NCBI GenBank assembly: GCA_016928355.1
Contig: JAFGKW010000028.1
Coordinates: 1 to 64,000, forward strand
From: Methanomicrobiaceae archaeon
GTDB lineage: Archaea; Halobacteriota; Methanomicrobia; Methanomicrobiales; Methanomicrobiaceae
Reading direction: 5' to 3'
DNA length: 64,000 bases
The notes beneath the pieces were generated by a model. That model did no database searches and was not told the DNA's origin. It saw nothing but the letters and a program-made list of their open reading frames with translations. The position numbers and the translations under genes are program-made. Positions 1-9,486 of the stretch are shown here, piece after piece. Position 1 is the stretch's first letter, and every line of letters begins with the position of its first letter.

Positions 1-296
1 TGCCCCCATAAATTCATTTTCGCAGGGATGACCCGGTTTTGATCTTCTGATTCTGGTTTGCCTTCAGCCGGGTAATATGTCTGCTTTTATTGAAATGTGT
101 TATTATTAATATAATAAATCTTACGATATAATAACTGTGATTCAAAATAATTTCCTGATATGATAAATTATGAATGATACCTGGAGATTAATTGTTTCTT
201 TATCGTGTTCATTTCGACACAAAAACATTTGACTCTGTCTTTATAATGTCCGGATAATTGGATTGGAGATCTGTTAAACTAATAATAGAGGGAATT

Positions 297-2732
297 TTAT
301 GAAAATCTCTCAACCACGGCCGGCGGAGTGTAACCCTTAAGCATCAGCGAGAGCGAGATCACGGTGACAGAACTCAGGATCATCGCCGCACCTGCATACT
401 CCGGCCTGAAGACTATCCCGTAGAGCGGGTAGAGAACACCTGCCGCCACCGGTATAAGTGCGGTATTGTATGCAAAAGCCCAGAAGAGATTCAGCTTTAT
501 CCTTCCCATGACCTTCCTTGATAGCTGTATCGCCGCAGCCGCATCACGGAGATCGCTCTTCATCAGGACGATATCAGCACTTTCAAGTGCAACATCCGTT
601 CCGCTGCCGACGGCAATACCTACGTCAGCTTCGGCAAGTGCGGGGGCGTCGTTAATCCCGTCTCCTACAAAGGCGGTCATCCCGGACTTCTCCCTGATTC
701 CTTTTACCTTTTCGGCTTTCTCACCGGGAAGGACATTTGCATGGACATCATCGATCCCGGCATCCCGTGCCACCGAGAGTGCAGTGATTGCATTATCTCC
801 GGTTATCATCGCGACCGAAAGCCCCATATCCTTGATCTCCGATATTGCCTTTATCGCTGAGTCCTTCAGCATGTCGGATATTGCCAAAACACCGATGATC
901 TTACCGTCTGAGGCTACGGTGACCGTTGTCTTTCCGGCACTCTCGTATCCGGAAAGGACCTTCTCCGCATCTTCACCGATTACAGCCCCGCTGTTCGAGA
1001 TGAAGTCCCTGTTTCCTGCTGAAACCTTCCTGCCGTCTACCACGATCCCTACACCGCCGCCGGTCTTCGAACTGAAGTCTTCACCTTCAGGGATCTCAAT
1101 ACCGTTCTCCTTTGCATAATCCAGTATCGCCTTTGCAACAGGATGCTCCGAGAAGCTCTCGGCCGCAGCTGTAAGGGCAATCATCTCTTTTTCGTCAATA
1201 CCAAAAGATGCCGTTCCGGTAACCTCCGGCTTCCCTCTTGTAAGTGTACCCGTTTTGTCGAAGACAACAGTCTTCAGTCTCTCGGATATCTCAAGCGCCT
1301 CTCCGTTTCTGATAAGGATTCCAAGCTCTGCACCTCTTCCGATTCCGACTGTTACTGCAGTAGGTGTGGCAAGGCCGAGTGCACACGGGCATGCGACCAC
1401 GATGATCGATATGAATACGGTAAGCGCGAAGAGGGTGGTTGAGCCGAGAAGGAAGTACCATATCGAGGCTGCGATTATCGCTATTGCGAGAATTACCGGT
1501 ATGAACCAGGATACTGCTACATCCGCGATTCTCTGCACAGGTGGTTTTGTCCTCTGCGTCTCCTCGACAAGGCTTATGATCTGGGACAGGGCAGTGTCCC
1601 TGCCTACTCTTGTCGCACTGAACACAAGCGATCCTCCGGTAAGCAGCGTGCCTCCGGTTATTTCATCCCCCTGCACTTTCAGGACGGGAACCGGTTCTCC
1701 GGTGATCATCGACTCGTCGACATATGCCTCGCCTGATAGCACCATTCCGTCCACAGGGACCCTTCCTCCCGGTTTAACCAGTATCTCCGCTCCTTCTGAA
1801 AGTTCTTCGGCCGGGACCTCTACATACTCCCCGTCCTTTTTTACAAGCGCCCTTGTGGGCCTGAGATTTAAGAGCTTTTTTACTGCATCGTTAGTCCTTC
1901 CTTTTGCATTTGCTTCGAGATACCTGCCCAGCGTCAGGAAGGCTGAAAGCATTACGGCGGTCTCGTAGAACATGTAATCAGTTGTGAGGAAAATCCCGAA
2001 CGTGCCCATGATCGATGCAATATATGCAGTTCCGATTCCGAGAGCATACATAACGTCCATATTAAGACTGAGATTTCTGAGCGAGAGGTATGCGGCCCTG
2101 AATATCGGGTACCCGAGGAATGCTACGGCAGGTGTTGCAATCACGAACATGATGAGGTGAACAGGGACAGACGCCGGAAGGCCGGCGTACATTATCGCCA
2201 TGAGGACTGCTGCCGCCCCCAGTCCGGTTAAAACCCTGGCAAGGCGGATCTTCTGTTCACGTGCAAACTCCTCTGCCTCCTTTTCAGCGGAAAAATCCTC
2301 TTCACTGCCGAGATATTCATATCCTGCGGATTGGACTGCGGCCCTCAATTTTTTTGGATCAACACCGTCCCCGGAATATGATATGACCGCCGAGTTGTCG
2401 ATAAGGTTGACATCGGCCGAGAAGACGCCTTCAATATCCTCTAATGCATTCTTCACTGTGCTGACGCATGCTACACAGTGCATCCCGCCGATTTTAATTG
2501 TTTTTTTGCCGAGCGAAACTCCGTAACCGTTTTTTCTTATTGCCGATTCAATCTCTCCTATGCTCAGTGTTTCAGGGTCGTAGCTGATTTGTGCATCCTC
2601 CGATGCAATGCTGACTGATGCAGAGTCCACTCCTTTGAGTTTCTTTAATGTCGATTCCACACTGGCTGCACATGCTGCACAATGCATTCCCGTAACTTTC
2701 AGGGAGGTCTTCTTTACCGGTTTTTCAGACAT
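297..2732 (-). CDS. copA: Copper-translocating P-type ATPase with two N-terminal HMA domains
   Basis: Two GMHCxAC metal-binding motifs, CPC (VACPCALG) membrane motif, DKTGTLT phosphorylation site, GDGINDAPAL. Confidence 0.95.
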   Translation of the reverse strand: MSEKPVKKTSLKVTGMHCAACAASVESTLKKLKGVDSASVSIASEDAQISYDPETLSIGEIESAIRKNGYGVSLGKKTIKIGGMHCVACVSTVKNALEDIEGVFSADVNLIDNSAVISYSGDGVDPKKLRAAVQSAGYEYLGSEEDFSAEKEAEEFAREQKIRLARVLTGLGAAAVLMAIMYAGLPASVPVHLIMFVIATPAVAFLGYPIFRAAYLSLRNLSLNMDVMYALGIGTAYIASIMGTFGIFLTTDYMFYETAVMLSAFLTLGRYLEANAKGRTNDAVKKLLNLRPTRALVKKDGEYVEVPAEELSEGAEILVKPGGRVPVDGMVLSGEAYVDESMITGEPVPVLKVQGDEITGGTLLTGGSLVFSATRVGRDTALSQIISLVEETQRTKPPVQRIADVAVSWFIPVILAIAIIAASIWYFLLGSTTLFALTVFISIIVVACPCALGLATPTAVTVGIGRGAELGILIRNGEALEISERLKTVVFDKTGTLTRGKPEVTGTASFGIDEKEMIALTAAAESFSEHPVAKAILDYAKENGIEIPEGEDFSSKTGGGVGIVVDGRKVSAGNRDFISNSGAVIGEDAEKVLSGYESAGKTTVTVASDGKIIGVLAISDMLKDSAIKAISEIKDMGLSVAMITGDNAITALSVARDAGIDDVHANVLPGEKAEKVKGIREKSGMTAFVGDGINDAPALAEADVGIAVGSGTDVALESADIVLMKSDLRDAAAAIQLSRKVMGRIKLNLFWAFAYNTALIPVAAGVLYPLYGIVFRPEYAGAAMILSSVTVISLSLMLKGYTPPAVVERFS

Positions 2733-4171
2733 GGCACTATCTCATTCAACAGCAGTTTGTTTTCACAGGGCAAGTGCTTCTTAAGACTAATTATAAATTT
2801 TGTACCTGGAACATCATTCGAGTCAGGCCTGATTATGATATTGCCGCTGCAGTTTTTGATTATATTCCTGATAAGGGTGAGCCCGAGTCCTCTTTTGCCT
2901 GATTTCTCACAGTCTATATAATCACCTCCGTTAAATTCGTCGATTAGATCTCCCGTTATTCCATCTCCTGAATCCTCAAAAAATATCGAGACCTGCCTGT
3001 AGGTTTCAATAACAGATATTCTCACATTTGTCCCTTCGCCACAGTGTTTTCTGACGTTGCTGAAGAGATTATAGAATACAGGGCTCAGGAGGTCGTTTGC
3101 CATAATTTTGCAATTGAATTCCTCAATGGATATTTTAAGATCAGTGAAACTCCCGGCTTCCCTACAAATAAGTGGCCTGAGATCTATGGCCTTTAAATCA
3201 CAGCATATCTCTTTTGAATGCCTCATAGACTCAATATTGCTGATGAGATGTATGATATTTCCTGTAAGGTTTTCCATTCTTTTCTTCCAGAAATCCTGGG
3301 TTTCATCTTCTTCTCTTACAATTTCTAGGTAACCAAGTTCTGCGGCTACCATATTCCTGCTGTCATGCATGAGAATGTCGAGAAAAAATTCATCATTGCT
3401 GGTCGCTTCCTGGAATAATTCTTTATTCTTTTGTTTATACTCGTGAAATTCTGTGAAAAATCCAAGGAACTCATTATCTTCATTCAGATAGGGCGTTGCA
3501 TGAAATAATATTGGTATTATCACTCCTTGCCTGTTGACAATTTCTAGAGGAAAGTCCCTCAGGTTGCTGTTCTGGTTAGCAGTTTCGAGAGCGTATTGAA
3601 CTTCTTTCCTGTCATGAAAAAGTTCTGCAATGTCTTTTCCTTCGATCTCATGCTTTTTGTAACCGGAAAGGATCTCCATTGCAGAATTGAGGTCCATTAT
3701 CCTGTAATGGCTGTCAATTGTCAGAAGAGGGTCAATATGCGCCTCTATGAGCCGGTTTTTATATTCATTTGCCTCGGATAATGCCTTTTCTGATCTTTTC
3801 TTATCAACTGCAAGGAGTATTTTATGCGTAAGTTCTGCAAACTGCGCTTTTGGATCACCCCCTTTCTGGATATAATAATCCGCCCCGCAGTTTAGGGCCT
3901 CGATAACGACATCTTCGCGGCTGCGGCCGGTAAAAATCACGAATGGTATTGTGTTTCCTGCCATCCTGATCTTTTTCAGGAAATCCAGGCCGTTCATCCC
4001 GGACATCTCATAATCAGAGATCACTGCATCAAAGTCGCAGTTTTCAAGCATCATAAGTCCGGCGGTTGCCGAATCCCCTGTGTATACATCAAAATTACCT
4101 GTCCGTTCAAGAAATATCTTTGTAATCTCGAGAATCTGGGGTTCATCGTCGATAATAAGGATCTTTATCAT
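2714..4171 (-). CDS. Receiver-PAS-histidine kinase signalling protein
   Basis: N-terminal REC (ILIIDDEPQIL...DAVISDYEMSGMNG...K), PAS, DSRN H-box-like region, HATPase-like GDGITGDL...GLGLTLIRNI; overlaps copA start by 19 nt. Confidence 0.85.
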   Translation of the reverse strand: MIKILIIDDEPQILEITKIFLERTGNFDVYTGDSATAGLMMLENCDFDAVISDYEMSGMNGLDFLKKIRMAGNTIPFVIFTGRSREDVVIEALNCGADYYIQKGGDPKAQFAELTHKILLAVDKKRSEKALSEANEYKNRLIEAHIDPLLTIDSHYRIMDLNSAMEILSGYKKHEIEGKDIAELFHDRKEVQYALETANQNSNLRDFPLEIVNRQGVIIPILFHATPYLNEDNEFLGFFTEFHEYKQKNKELFQEATSNDEFFLDILMHDSRNMVAAELGYLEIVREEDETQDFWKKRMENLTGNIIHLISNIESMRHSKEICCDLKAIDLRPLICREAGSFTDLKISIEEFNCKIMANDLLSPVFYNLFSNVRKHCGEGTNVRISVIETYRQVSIFFEDSGDGITGDLIDEFNGGDYIDCEKSGKRGLGLTLIRNIIKNCSGNIIIRPDSNDVPGTKFIISLKKHLPCENKLLLNEIVPCLKNR

Positions 4172-4331
4172 GTTCAGAAATTTTTAAGATTAGGTTATGA
4201 TATACAGTGTCCAAAATTTATTTGATTTAAAAAAAGGTTTGATTTTTTATCTCTTTCTTTGCTTTACCTGGTTATAAAACCAGTATGTCGGGGTTTTCAG
4301 AGGGTCGTCATCTTCCTGTTTCAATTTACAA

Positions 4332-4496
4332 TCACCTTATTTCGCCTGTTTCTGCCTCGTTCATCAGATGATGCATATGCTCGTCGAGATTTTTAAGGTG
4401 ACCAAAAAGTTCCTGGATATCCCTTTCGACATGTTCAATATCATCATGGACATGTTTCAGTTCTCCACTGATATGATCCAATAATTCTTTATTCAC
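4332..4496 (-). CDS. Small His/Asp/Glu-rich predicted coiled-coil protein, 54 aa (not in ORF track)
   Basis: GTG start with upstream GGAAGTG; reads MNKELLDHISGELKHVHDDIEHVERDIQELFGHLKNLDEHMHHLMNEAETGEIR*; heptad-like pattern. Confidence 0.55.
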   Translation of the reverse strand: MNKELLDHISGELKHVHDDIEHVERDIQELFGHLKNLDEHMHHLMNEAETGEIR

Positions 4497-4693
4497 ATTT
4501 TCACTTCCATTTGCGTGATTTTCATCAACGCAGAAATTCTATTTAATATACGGTTGCCTTGAATATCTCCCTGAAATTTTCAGGATAAAATGGGGAATCC
4601 AACTTTTTTCTGGATCCCTGGCTGTAAGCAGGTATTGGAAATACATTTAAAAAAGTCCTGCAATATTGTTTGTCAGGAATCTGAGGTGATTTT

Positions 4694-5386
4694 TTGGAAC
4701 AGATATCATTGTTTGTAGCATTTTTCGGGGCTCTTTTCGCACTTGCAAATCCTTTCGGTAACCTTCCCTTCTTCATTACGTATACCGCATCCCTAACCCC
4801 GCGGGTGCAGAAAGCAACTGCAATTTTGCTTTCTGTATTTTTACTGGTTTTTTACGGGCTGTTCTTCTTCGCCGGGAATGCAATACTGAATTTTTTCGGT
4901 ATAAGCATGCCCGCATTCCAGATTGCCGGTGGTATAATCGTGCTGATAATCGCTCTTTCAATGGTAAGCGGTGAGCATACCAATAAACAGAAGGAGATTA
5001 TGCATGTCAGCGATGACGGAGGCGGGAAAGAATCATTTGAAAAGGACTTCGAGGAGGCCGAGGCCTTTTTACCGAAGGTCCTTGTTCCGCTGGGAATCCC
5101 GATATATGCAGGGCCCGGTGCATTGAGTGTCGTCGTCATGTACGGGGACAAGGCGTTTACCACCGGTGGAGAGGCAGTTATCGGTGCACTGGTTGTGATT
5201 GCTGCAATATGCCTAATTGTTTGTATCGTAAATTTCCTTGCAACTCCAATCAGGCATGGGCTTGGTGATCAGGGTCTTGAGATTCTTGTAAGGATTATGG
5301 GCCTGATCCTTGCGGCTATCGCTGTTACGCTCTTTATCGAGGGGCTTGCTGCCATAAACAGTACCTTCACGGTACCTGTTGTCTGA
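4694..5386 (+). CDS. MarC family integral membrane protein
   Basis: MarC-like sequence (FALANPFGNLPFF, GIPIYAGPGALS, multiple TM segments). Confidence 0.85.
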   Translation: MEQISLFVAFFGALFALANPFGNLPFFITYTASLTPRVQKATAILLSVFLLVFYGLFFFAGNAILNFFGISMPAFQIAGGIIVLIIALSMVSGEHTNKQKEIMHVSDDGGGKESFEKDFEEAEAFLPKVLVPLGIPIYAGPGALSVVVMYGDKAFTTGGEAVIGALVVIAAICLIVCIVNFLATPIRHGLGDQGLEILVRIMGLILAAIAVTLFIEGLAAINSTFTVPVV

Positions 5387-5417
5387 AACCCATCTTTTTT
5401 TGGAAACCTAAATTTAT

Positions 5418-5891
5418 TTGGAAGTCCTAATCTATTCAATGACGTCCTACAGGGGAAAAAAAATGACCCGCAAGACCGAGGACTATCTTGAGGCGATACT
5501 GGTCATAAGCATGGAGAAGGGTTATGCAAAAACAAGGGATGTCGCATCTCTTCTTGGTGTTACTCCTTCATCGACGGTCGAGATGTTCATAAAACTGGAC
5601 AAGATCGGCCTGATCGAGTACAGAAAATATGAAGGCGTCAGGCTGAAGCCCGATGGCCTGGATATTGCCAGGACAATTAAATTCCGCCATGACACCCTGT
5701 ATAATTTTCTCAGGCTCATCGGTATAAATGACGAGACAGCAGATCGGGATGCATGCAGGATGGAGCATGAGCTTGATCCGGAGACCATAGGGGCAATTGA
5801 CAGCCTTGTCGATTTCCTTGGAAAAAAGGAGAATGATGGAATTATAAAGGATTTGAAGAAATTTCGTGAAGAAAAGTCATCAGGTTCGTGA
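5418..5891 (+). CDS. DtxR/MntR family metal-dependent transcriptional regulator
   Basis: RKTEDYLEAILVIS..GYAKTRDVASLLGVTPSSTVEMFIKL winged-helix HTH, metal-site region DRDACRMEHELDP; true start may be ATG at 5463. Confidence 0.9.
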   Translation: MEVLIYSMTSYRGKKMTRKTEDYLEAILVISMEKGYAKTRDVASLLGVTPSSTVEMFIKLDKIGLIEYRKYEGVRLKPDGLDIARTIKFRHDTLYNFLRLIGINDETADRDACRMEHELDPETIGAIDSLVDFLGKKENDGIIKDLKKFREEKSSGS

Positions 5892-6089
5892 AAACTGACT
5901 GATTGTCTGTTCTAATGGTATTATCTCAAAAAATCCTGCATTATTCGGAAAAGATCTTTTTTTAAATGATTTTAGGGTCAGCTTATTCCATACCTAAACC
6001 TCTACTTTAGATTAGAAGATGAATAGGAGATGAAATTTGTGAAAAATGAAAATGGATCTGAAAATGATGGAAATAGGAGAGGATTATAG

Positions 6090-6245
6090 ATGTCCCTGTC
6101 AGGCGGACGCTCTTCTGTTAGAGGTATCACAGATCTCTCCGGGCTCTCGCCCGTTCTTATTGAACTGGCAGGATTAAAGCAGAAGAATGCCGGGAAGGGA
6201 GAGGGTGTGAAAACTCCCGTCACTTCCGGAGGTGTAAGTATGTAG
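6090..6245 (+). CDS. Small ORF, 51 aa, hypothetical (not in ORF track)
   Basis: GGAGAGG about 7 nt before ATG; MSLSGGRSSVRGITDLSGLSPVLIELAGLKQKNAGKGEGVKTPVTSGGVSM*; lies between two dtxR-like genes and downstream of a possible DtxR-type inverted repeat. Confidence 0.5.
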   Translation: MSLSGGRSSVRGITDLSGLSPVLIELAGLKQKNAGKGEGVKTPVTSGGVSM

Positions 6246-6526
6246 TACAGGAATTTACATCGTAATGAAATCTCTACAGATTAAAGGCAATAGTCACCTG
6301 GGAAAAAGCGAATAATGACTATACATTCATGAGCGCATTAAAAACAACACACCGCTATCGACTCTAAAAACCTCTGGATATTGAATTATCCACACAATCC
6401 ATAATTAGGGTTTTAGTCTAAAAACCCAAAATTTGTTCAATTATATGTAAAATTCTAATCTTTTTTGCTACCCTTTAATATTTGTAAAAAATTAAAGATG
6501 ATATTCTAAAAAAATGAGGAATAAAA

Positions 6527-6991
6527 ATGGCTCAAAAAATACATCTCAGCAGAAAATCGGAGGACTATCTTGAGGCAATCTATGTGGTAAGCCGCGAGAA
6601 AGGATATGCCAAGACCAAAGATGTTGCTGCAGAACTTGGAATCAGCCCTTCAAGCGTTGTAGAGATGTTCCGGAAACTGGACAAACTGGGACTTGTAAGG
6701 TACCGGAAGTACGAGGGGGTCGTGCCGAATCCCGAAGGACTTAGGATAGGTAAGATGATCAAGAGCAGGCATGACACACTTAAGGCTTTTTTTATGAAAA
6801 TTGGCGTTCCTGAAGATATCGCCGATGAGGATGCATGTATGATGGAGCACGAGCTCAACCCTGTCTCCATCGAACAGATCCAGCTTCTTCTGAGGTTTGT
6901 CGATGAAAAAGCTGATAGATCCCATACCTTCGCAGACTTTGAGGCTTTCTGCCGTGTGAAAAAGGCTGAAGGCGGAAGAAACGATTTTTAA
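6527..6991 (+). CDS. DtxR family metal-dependent transcriptional regulator (paralog of 5418-5891)
   Basis: RKSEDYLEAIYVVSREKGYAKTKDVAAELGISPSSVVEMFRKLDKLGLVRY; DEDACMMEHELNP. Confidence 0.9.
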   Translation: MAQKIHLSRKSEDYLEAIYVVSREKGYAKTKDVAAELGISPSSVVEMFRKLDKLGLVRYRKYEGVVPNPEGLRIGKMIKSRHDTLKAFFMKIGVPEDIADEDACMMEHELNPVSIEQIQLLLRFVDEKADRSHTFADFEAFCRVKKAEGGRNDF

Positions 6992-7165
6992 ATAACCTTT
7001 TTCCCAAATTTCCTGTAACAAACTCCTGCAATATTGCTCATTCTCCGGTGCATGGGTTTTGGCATTTTCAAAATATCCTAATTTATTCCGGTTTAGATGA
7101 AAATACCGGGAATTTTTCGAACGCCCTTCATTACAACCGAATTTACAATTTCTTATGGTAAACTC

Positions 7166-7390
7166 ATGTTTCTGACCGAAATGTCCCAATCTGATAGAGG
7201 AAGAATAACTGCGATCACAGGATGCAGGCATGCAAGGCAGCATCTTGCACTCCGTGGGCTTTCCGAGGGATGTATTATCAAAGTAATATCCTCCGGGTGT
7301 GGCCCTGTCGTGGTCGAGGTCAAGGGCATAACTCTTGCTATAGGAAGGGGAATGGCTGGCAGAATCAGGGTTTTAAGAATAGAAAACTGA
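7166..7390 (+). CDS. feoA: FeoA domain protein
   Basis: LALRGLSEGCIIKVISSGCGPVVVEVKGITLAIGRGMAGRIRV is FeoA-like; start chosen downstream of the ORF-track ATG at 7097. Confidence 0.8.
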   Translation: MFLTEMSQSDRGRITAITGCRHARQHLALRGLSEGCIIKVISSGCGPVVVEVKGITLAIGRGMAGRIRVLRIEN

Positions 7391-7405
7391 TTATTGAGGA
7401 ATCCT

Positions 7406-7627
7406 ATGAAGAAAAAGTTGTCAGAGCTGGATTATGGTGATTTTGGGACTGTCTGTGAGATCAGTTTCAATAAATCCGGTCTCCGCTCGCTTGGAGTCAG
7501 GGAGGGAAAAACCCTGACAATGGTTACAAAGCAGCCAATAAAAGGACCTGTTGTTGTAATGCTCGGCGAAGTTGAGGTTGCAATAGGCCTGAAGATGGCA
7601 GATTCCGTCTTTGTTGAATGTGCCTGA
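7406..7627 (+). CDS. feoA: FeoA domain protein (second copy)
   Basis: LRSLGVREGKTLTMVTKQPIKGPVVVMLGEVEVAIGLKMADSVFVE; directly upstream of feoB; ATG at 7406 (track uses TTG at 7394). Confidence 0.85.
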   Translation: MKKKLSELDYGDFGTVCEISFNKSGLRSLGVREGKTLTMVTKQPIKGPVVVMLGEVEVAIGLKMADSVFVECA

Positions 7628-7646
7628 ATAAAGGAGGCTCTTTTTT

Positions 7647-8261
7647 ATGGCAGAAAAAAGTAAACAAACGAAAAAAATTCTGATGGTTGGCAATCCTAAT
7701 GTGGGCAAGAGTGCCCTCTTCAACCGCCTGACAGGCGGAGAGGCGATTGTTTCCAACTATCCGGGCACCACTGTGGACTTTACAAGGGGCGAGTTCGCGG
7801 TAGGCGGAATATTTTATGAAGTCACCGATGTGCCCGGCACATATTCTCTCGAACCACGCGACGGGGCGGAGGAGGTTGCGGTCAGCATCCTTCACAAGGA
7901 GAAGGACGCGATTGTGCTGATCGTGCTGGACGCGACGAGGGTTGAAAGAGGTCTTTATCTTGCACTTGAGGTTGTCGAACGCGGGTACTCCGCAATAATT
8001 GCACTCAATATGATTGACGAGGCGCATGACAAGGAGATATCCGTAAGTGCATCCGAATTGCAGCGGTTGCTGGGCGTTCCGGTCGTTGCGACATCAGCGA
8101 TATCCGGTGAAGGAATAAAGGACCTTGCAAGGATGACTGCCAAAGCCTGTAAAACCGATATCGCCCGGATAAATGCCGCTCTTGAAGAAAAACCAGATGA
8201 GTCTGTCTCAACAGGCGGATGCGGCGGCTGTATGGGCTGTGGTGGATGTGGGGGGTGCTGA
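7647..8261 (+). CDS. feoB: FeoB N-terminal G-protein domain as a separate ORF with a Cys/Gly-rich tail
   Basis: GNPNVGKSALFNRLTGG (G1), DVPGTYSL (G3), ALNMIDEA (G4-like); ends TGGCGGCMGCGGCGGC*. Confidence 0.9.
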   Translation: MAEKSKQTKKILMVGNPNVGKSALFNRLTGGEAIVSNYPGTTVDFTRGEFAVGGIFYEVTDVPGTYSLEPRDGAEEVAVSILHKEKDAIVLIVLDATRVERGLYLALEVVERGYSAIIALNMIDEAHDKEISVSASELQRLLGVPVVATSAISGEGIKDLARMTAKACKTDIARINAALEEKPDESVSTGGCGGCMGCGGCGGC

Positions 8262-8262
8262 A

Positions 8263-9486
8263 ATGGCCGGGAATTTCATCTCAGAGGATGAACGCTGGGA
8301 CCTGGTCGACAGAGTCTCCGGATGTATTGTCACATACGGGATATACAGGCAGAGTCTCCGCGATGTCATCGGTGAACTCACGGTCGTTCCTCTGACCGGT
8401 GTTCCGGTCGCAATGGCTGTTCTTTATGCATTCTGGAGCATATTCGGATCATTTGCAGGAGCACTGATGACGGATGGTTTCATGGTGAAGCTCTTTGACA
8501 ACTACTGGCTCCCGTGGCTTCAGTCTGTATGGCCCGATCCGGATGGATGGCTATATTTCCTGTTTGTGGGTGATCCTACGGCAGACAACTGCTTTGAAGC
8601 CTTCGGAATGCTGACGTCCGGCCTGTTCGTATCGCTTGGAGTCGTCTTATGGGCGGTTTTGATATTCTATCTTATGATGACTCTGCTCGAGGATTCGGGC
8701 TATCTGCCGCGACTTGCGGTCCTTGTTGACACGCTGCTTCACAAGATCGGCCTTCACGGGTATGCAATTGTTCCCGCAATTCTCGGTCTTGGGTGCAATG
8801 TGCCTGCAGTAACTGCAACACGCATTCTCGAGACAAGAAAGCAACGGTTCATGATGATGACGCTCCTTGCGATCTTCATCCCCTGCGGGGCGCAGCTTGG
8901 TGTGATGCTCGAGGTGATACCGGATTCGGTAGGCTGGGTCATGCTCTATCTTATCGCGGGTTTTGCAATATTTGGAATAGTTCTCGATAAGATCATACCA
9001 GGAAAGAACCCCGAGATCCTGATAGATGTACCTGCATATCACATACCCGACTGGAATAACGTGGGTAAGAAACTCTGGATGAGGACGAGGGGATTTTTGA
9101 AGGAGGCGGTCCCGTTTGTAATGCTGGGTGTCCTGCTTGTAAACCTGCTCTACCTTGGCGGTGTAATCCAGGCGATATCAAACTTCTTCGAACCGCTGTT
9201 CGTCTACTGGTTCGGTGTGCCGAAAGAGACCGCAGGCCCTCTGGTTGCAGCATTCCTGAGAAAAGACCTTGCAATTGCACAGCTATCAGCAATCCCGATG
9301 ACAGCGTACCAGATGATAACCTCAGTGGTGCTCATCTCGATCTACTTCCCATGTGTTGCGACATTCGTGGTCATGCTCAAGGAAGGGTGGAAACAGCTCC
9401 TGGCATCGGTTGCCGTGCTTATCTGTGTAGTGCTGGTCTACGGCGGACTTATACATGCAATAGGCATCCTCCTGGGGGTGGCGTAA
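8263..9486 (+). CDS. feoB: FeoB C-terminal membrane (ferrous iron permease) domain
   Basis: Gate-like and FeoB-C sequence (LMMTLLEDSGYLPR, GLGCNVPAVTATRILETRKQRFMMMTLLAIFIPCGAQLGVM); ATG 1 nt after the upstream stop, different frame. Confidence 0.9.
   Translation: MAGNFISEDERWDLVDRVSGCIVTYGIYRQSLRDVIGELTVVPLTGVPVAMAVLYAFWSIFGSFAGALMTDGFMVKLFDNYWLPWLQSVWPDPDGWLYFLFVGDPTADNCFEAFGMLTSGLFVSLGVVLWAVLIFYLMMTLLEDSGYLPRLAVLVDTLLHKIGLHGYAIVPAILGLGCNVPAVTATRILETRKQRFMMMTLLAIFIPCGAQLGVMLEVIPDSVGWVMLYLIAGFAIFGIVLDKIIPGKNPEILIDVPAYHIPDWNNVGKKLWMRTRGFLKEAVPFVMLGVLLVNLLYLGGVIQAISNFFEPLFVYWFGVPKETAGPLVAAFLRKDLAIAQLSAIPMTAYQMITSVVLISIYFPCVATFVVMLKEGWKQLLASVAVLICVVLVYGGLIHAIGILLGVA

Noticed and set aside
466-1968. 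Plus-strand ORFs opposite copA (217, 99 and 237 aa)
   Set aside because: Ser/Pro/Thr-rich shadow frames; copA motifs fully explain the region
4543-4776. 77-aa minus ORF overlapping MarC start
   Set aside because: Overlaps a well-supported gene and has no recognisable family or SD
6002-6223. 73-aa minus ORF between the dtxR genes
   Set aside because: Phe/Ser/Pro-rich shadow of the plus-strand 51-aa ORF, which has a much better ribosome-binding site
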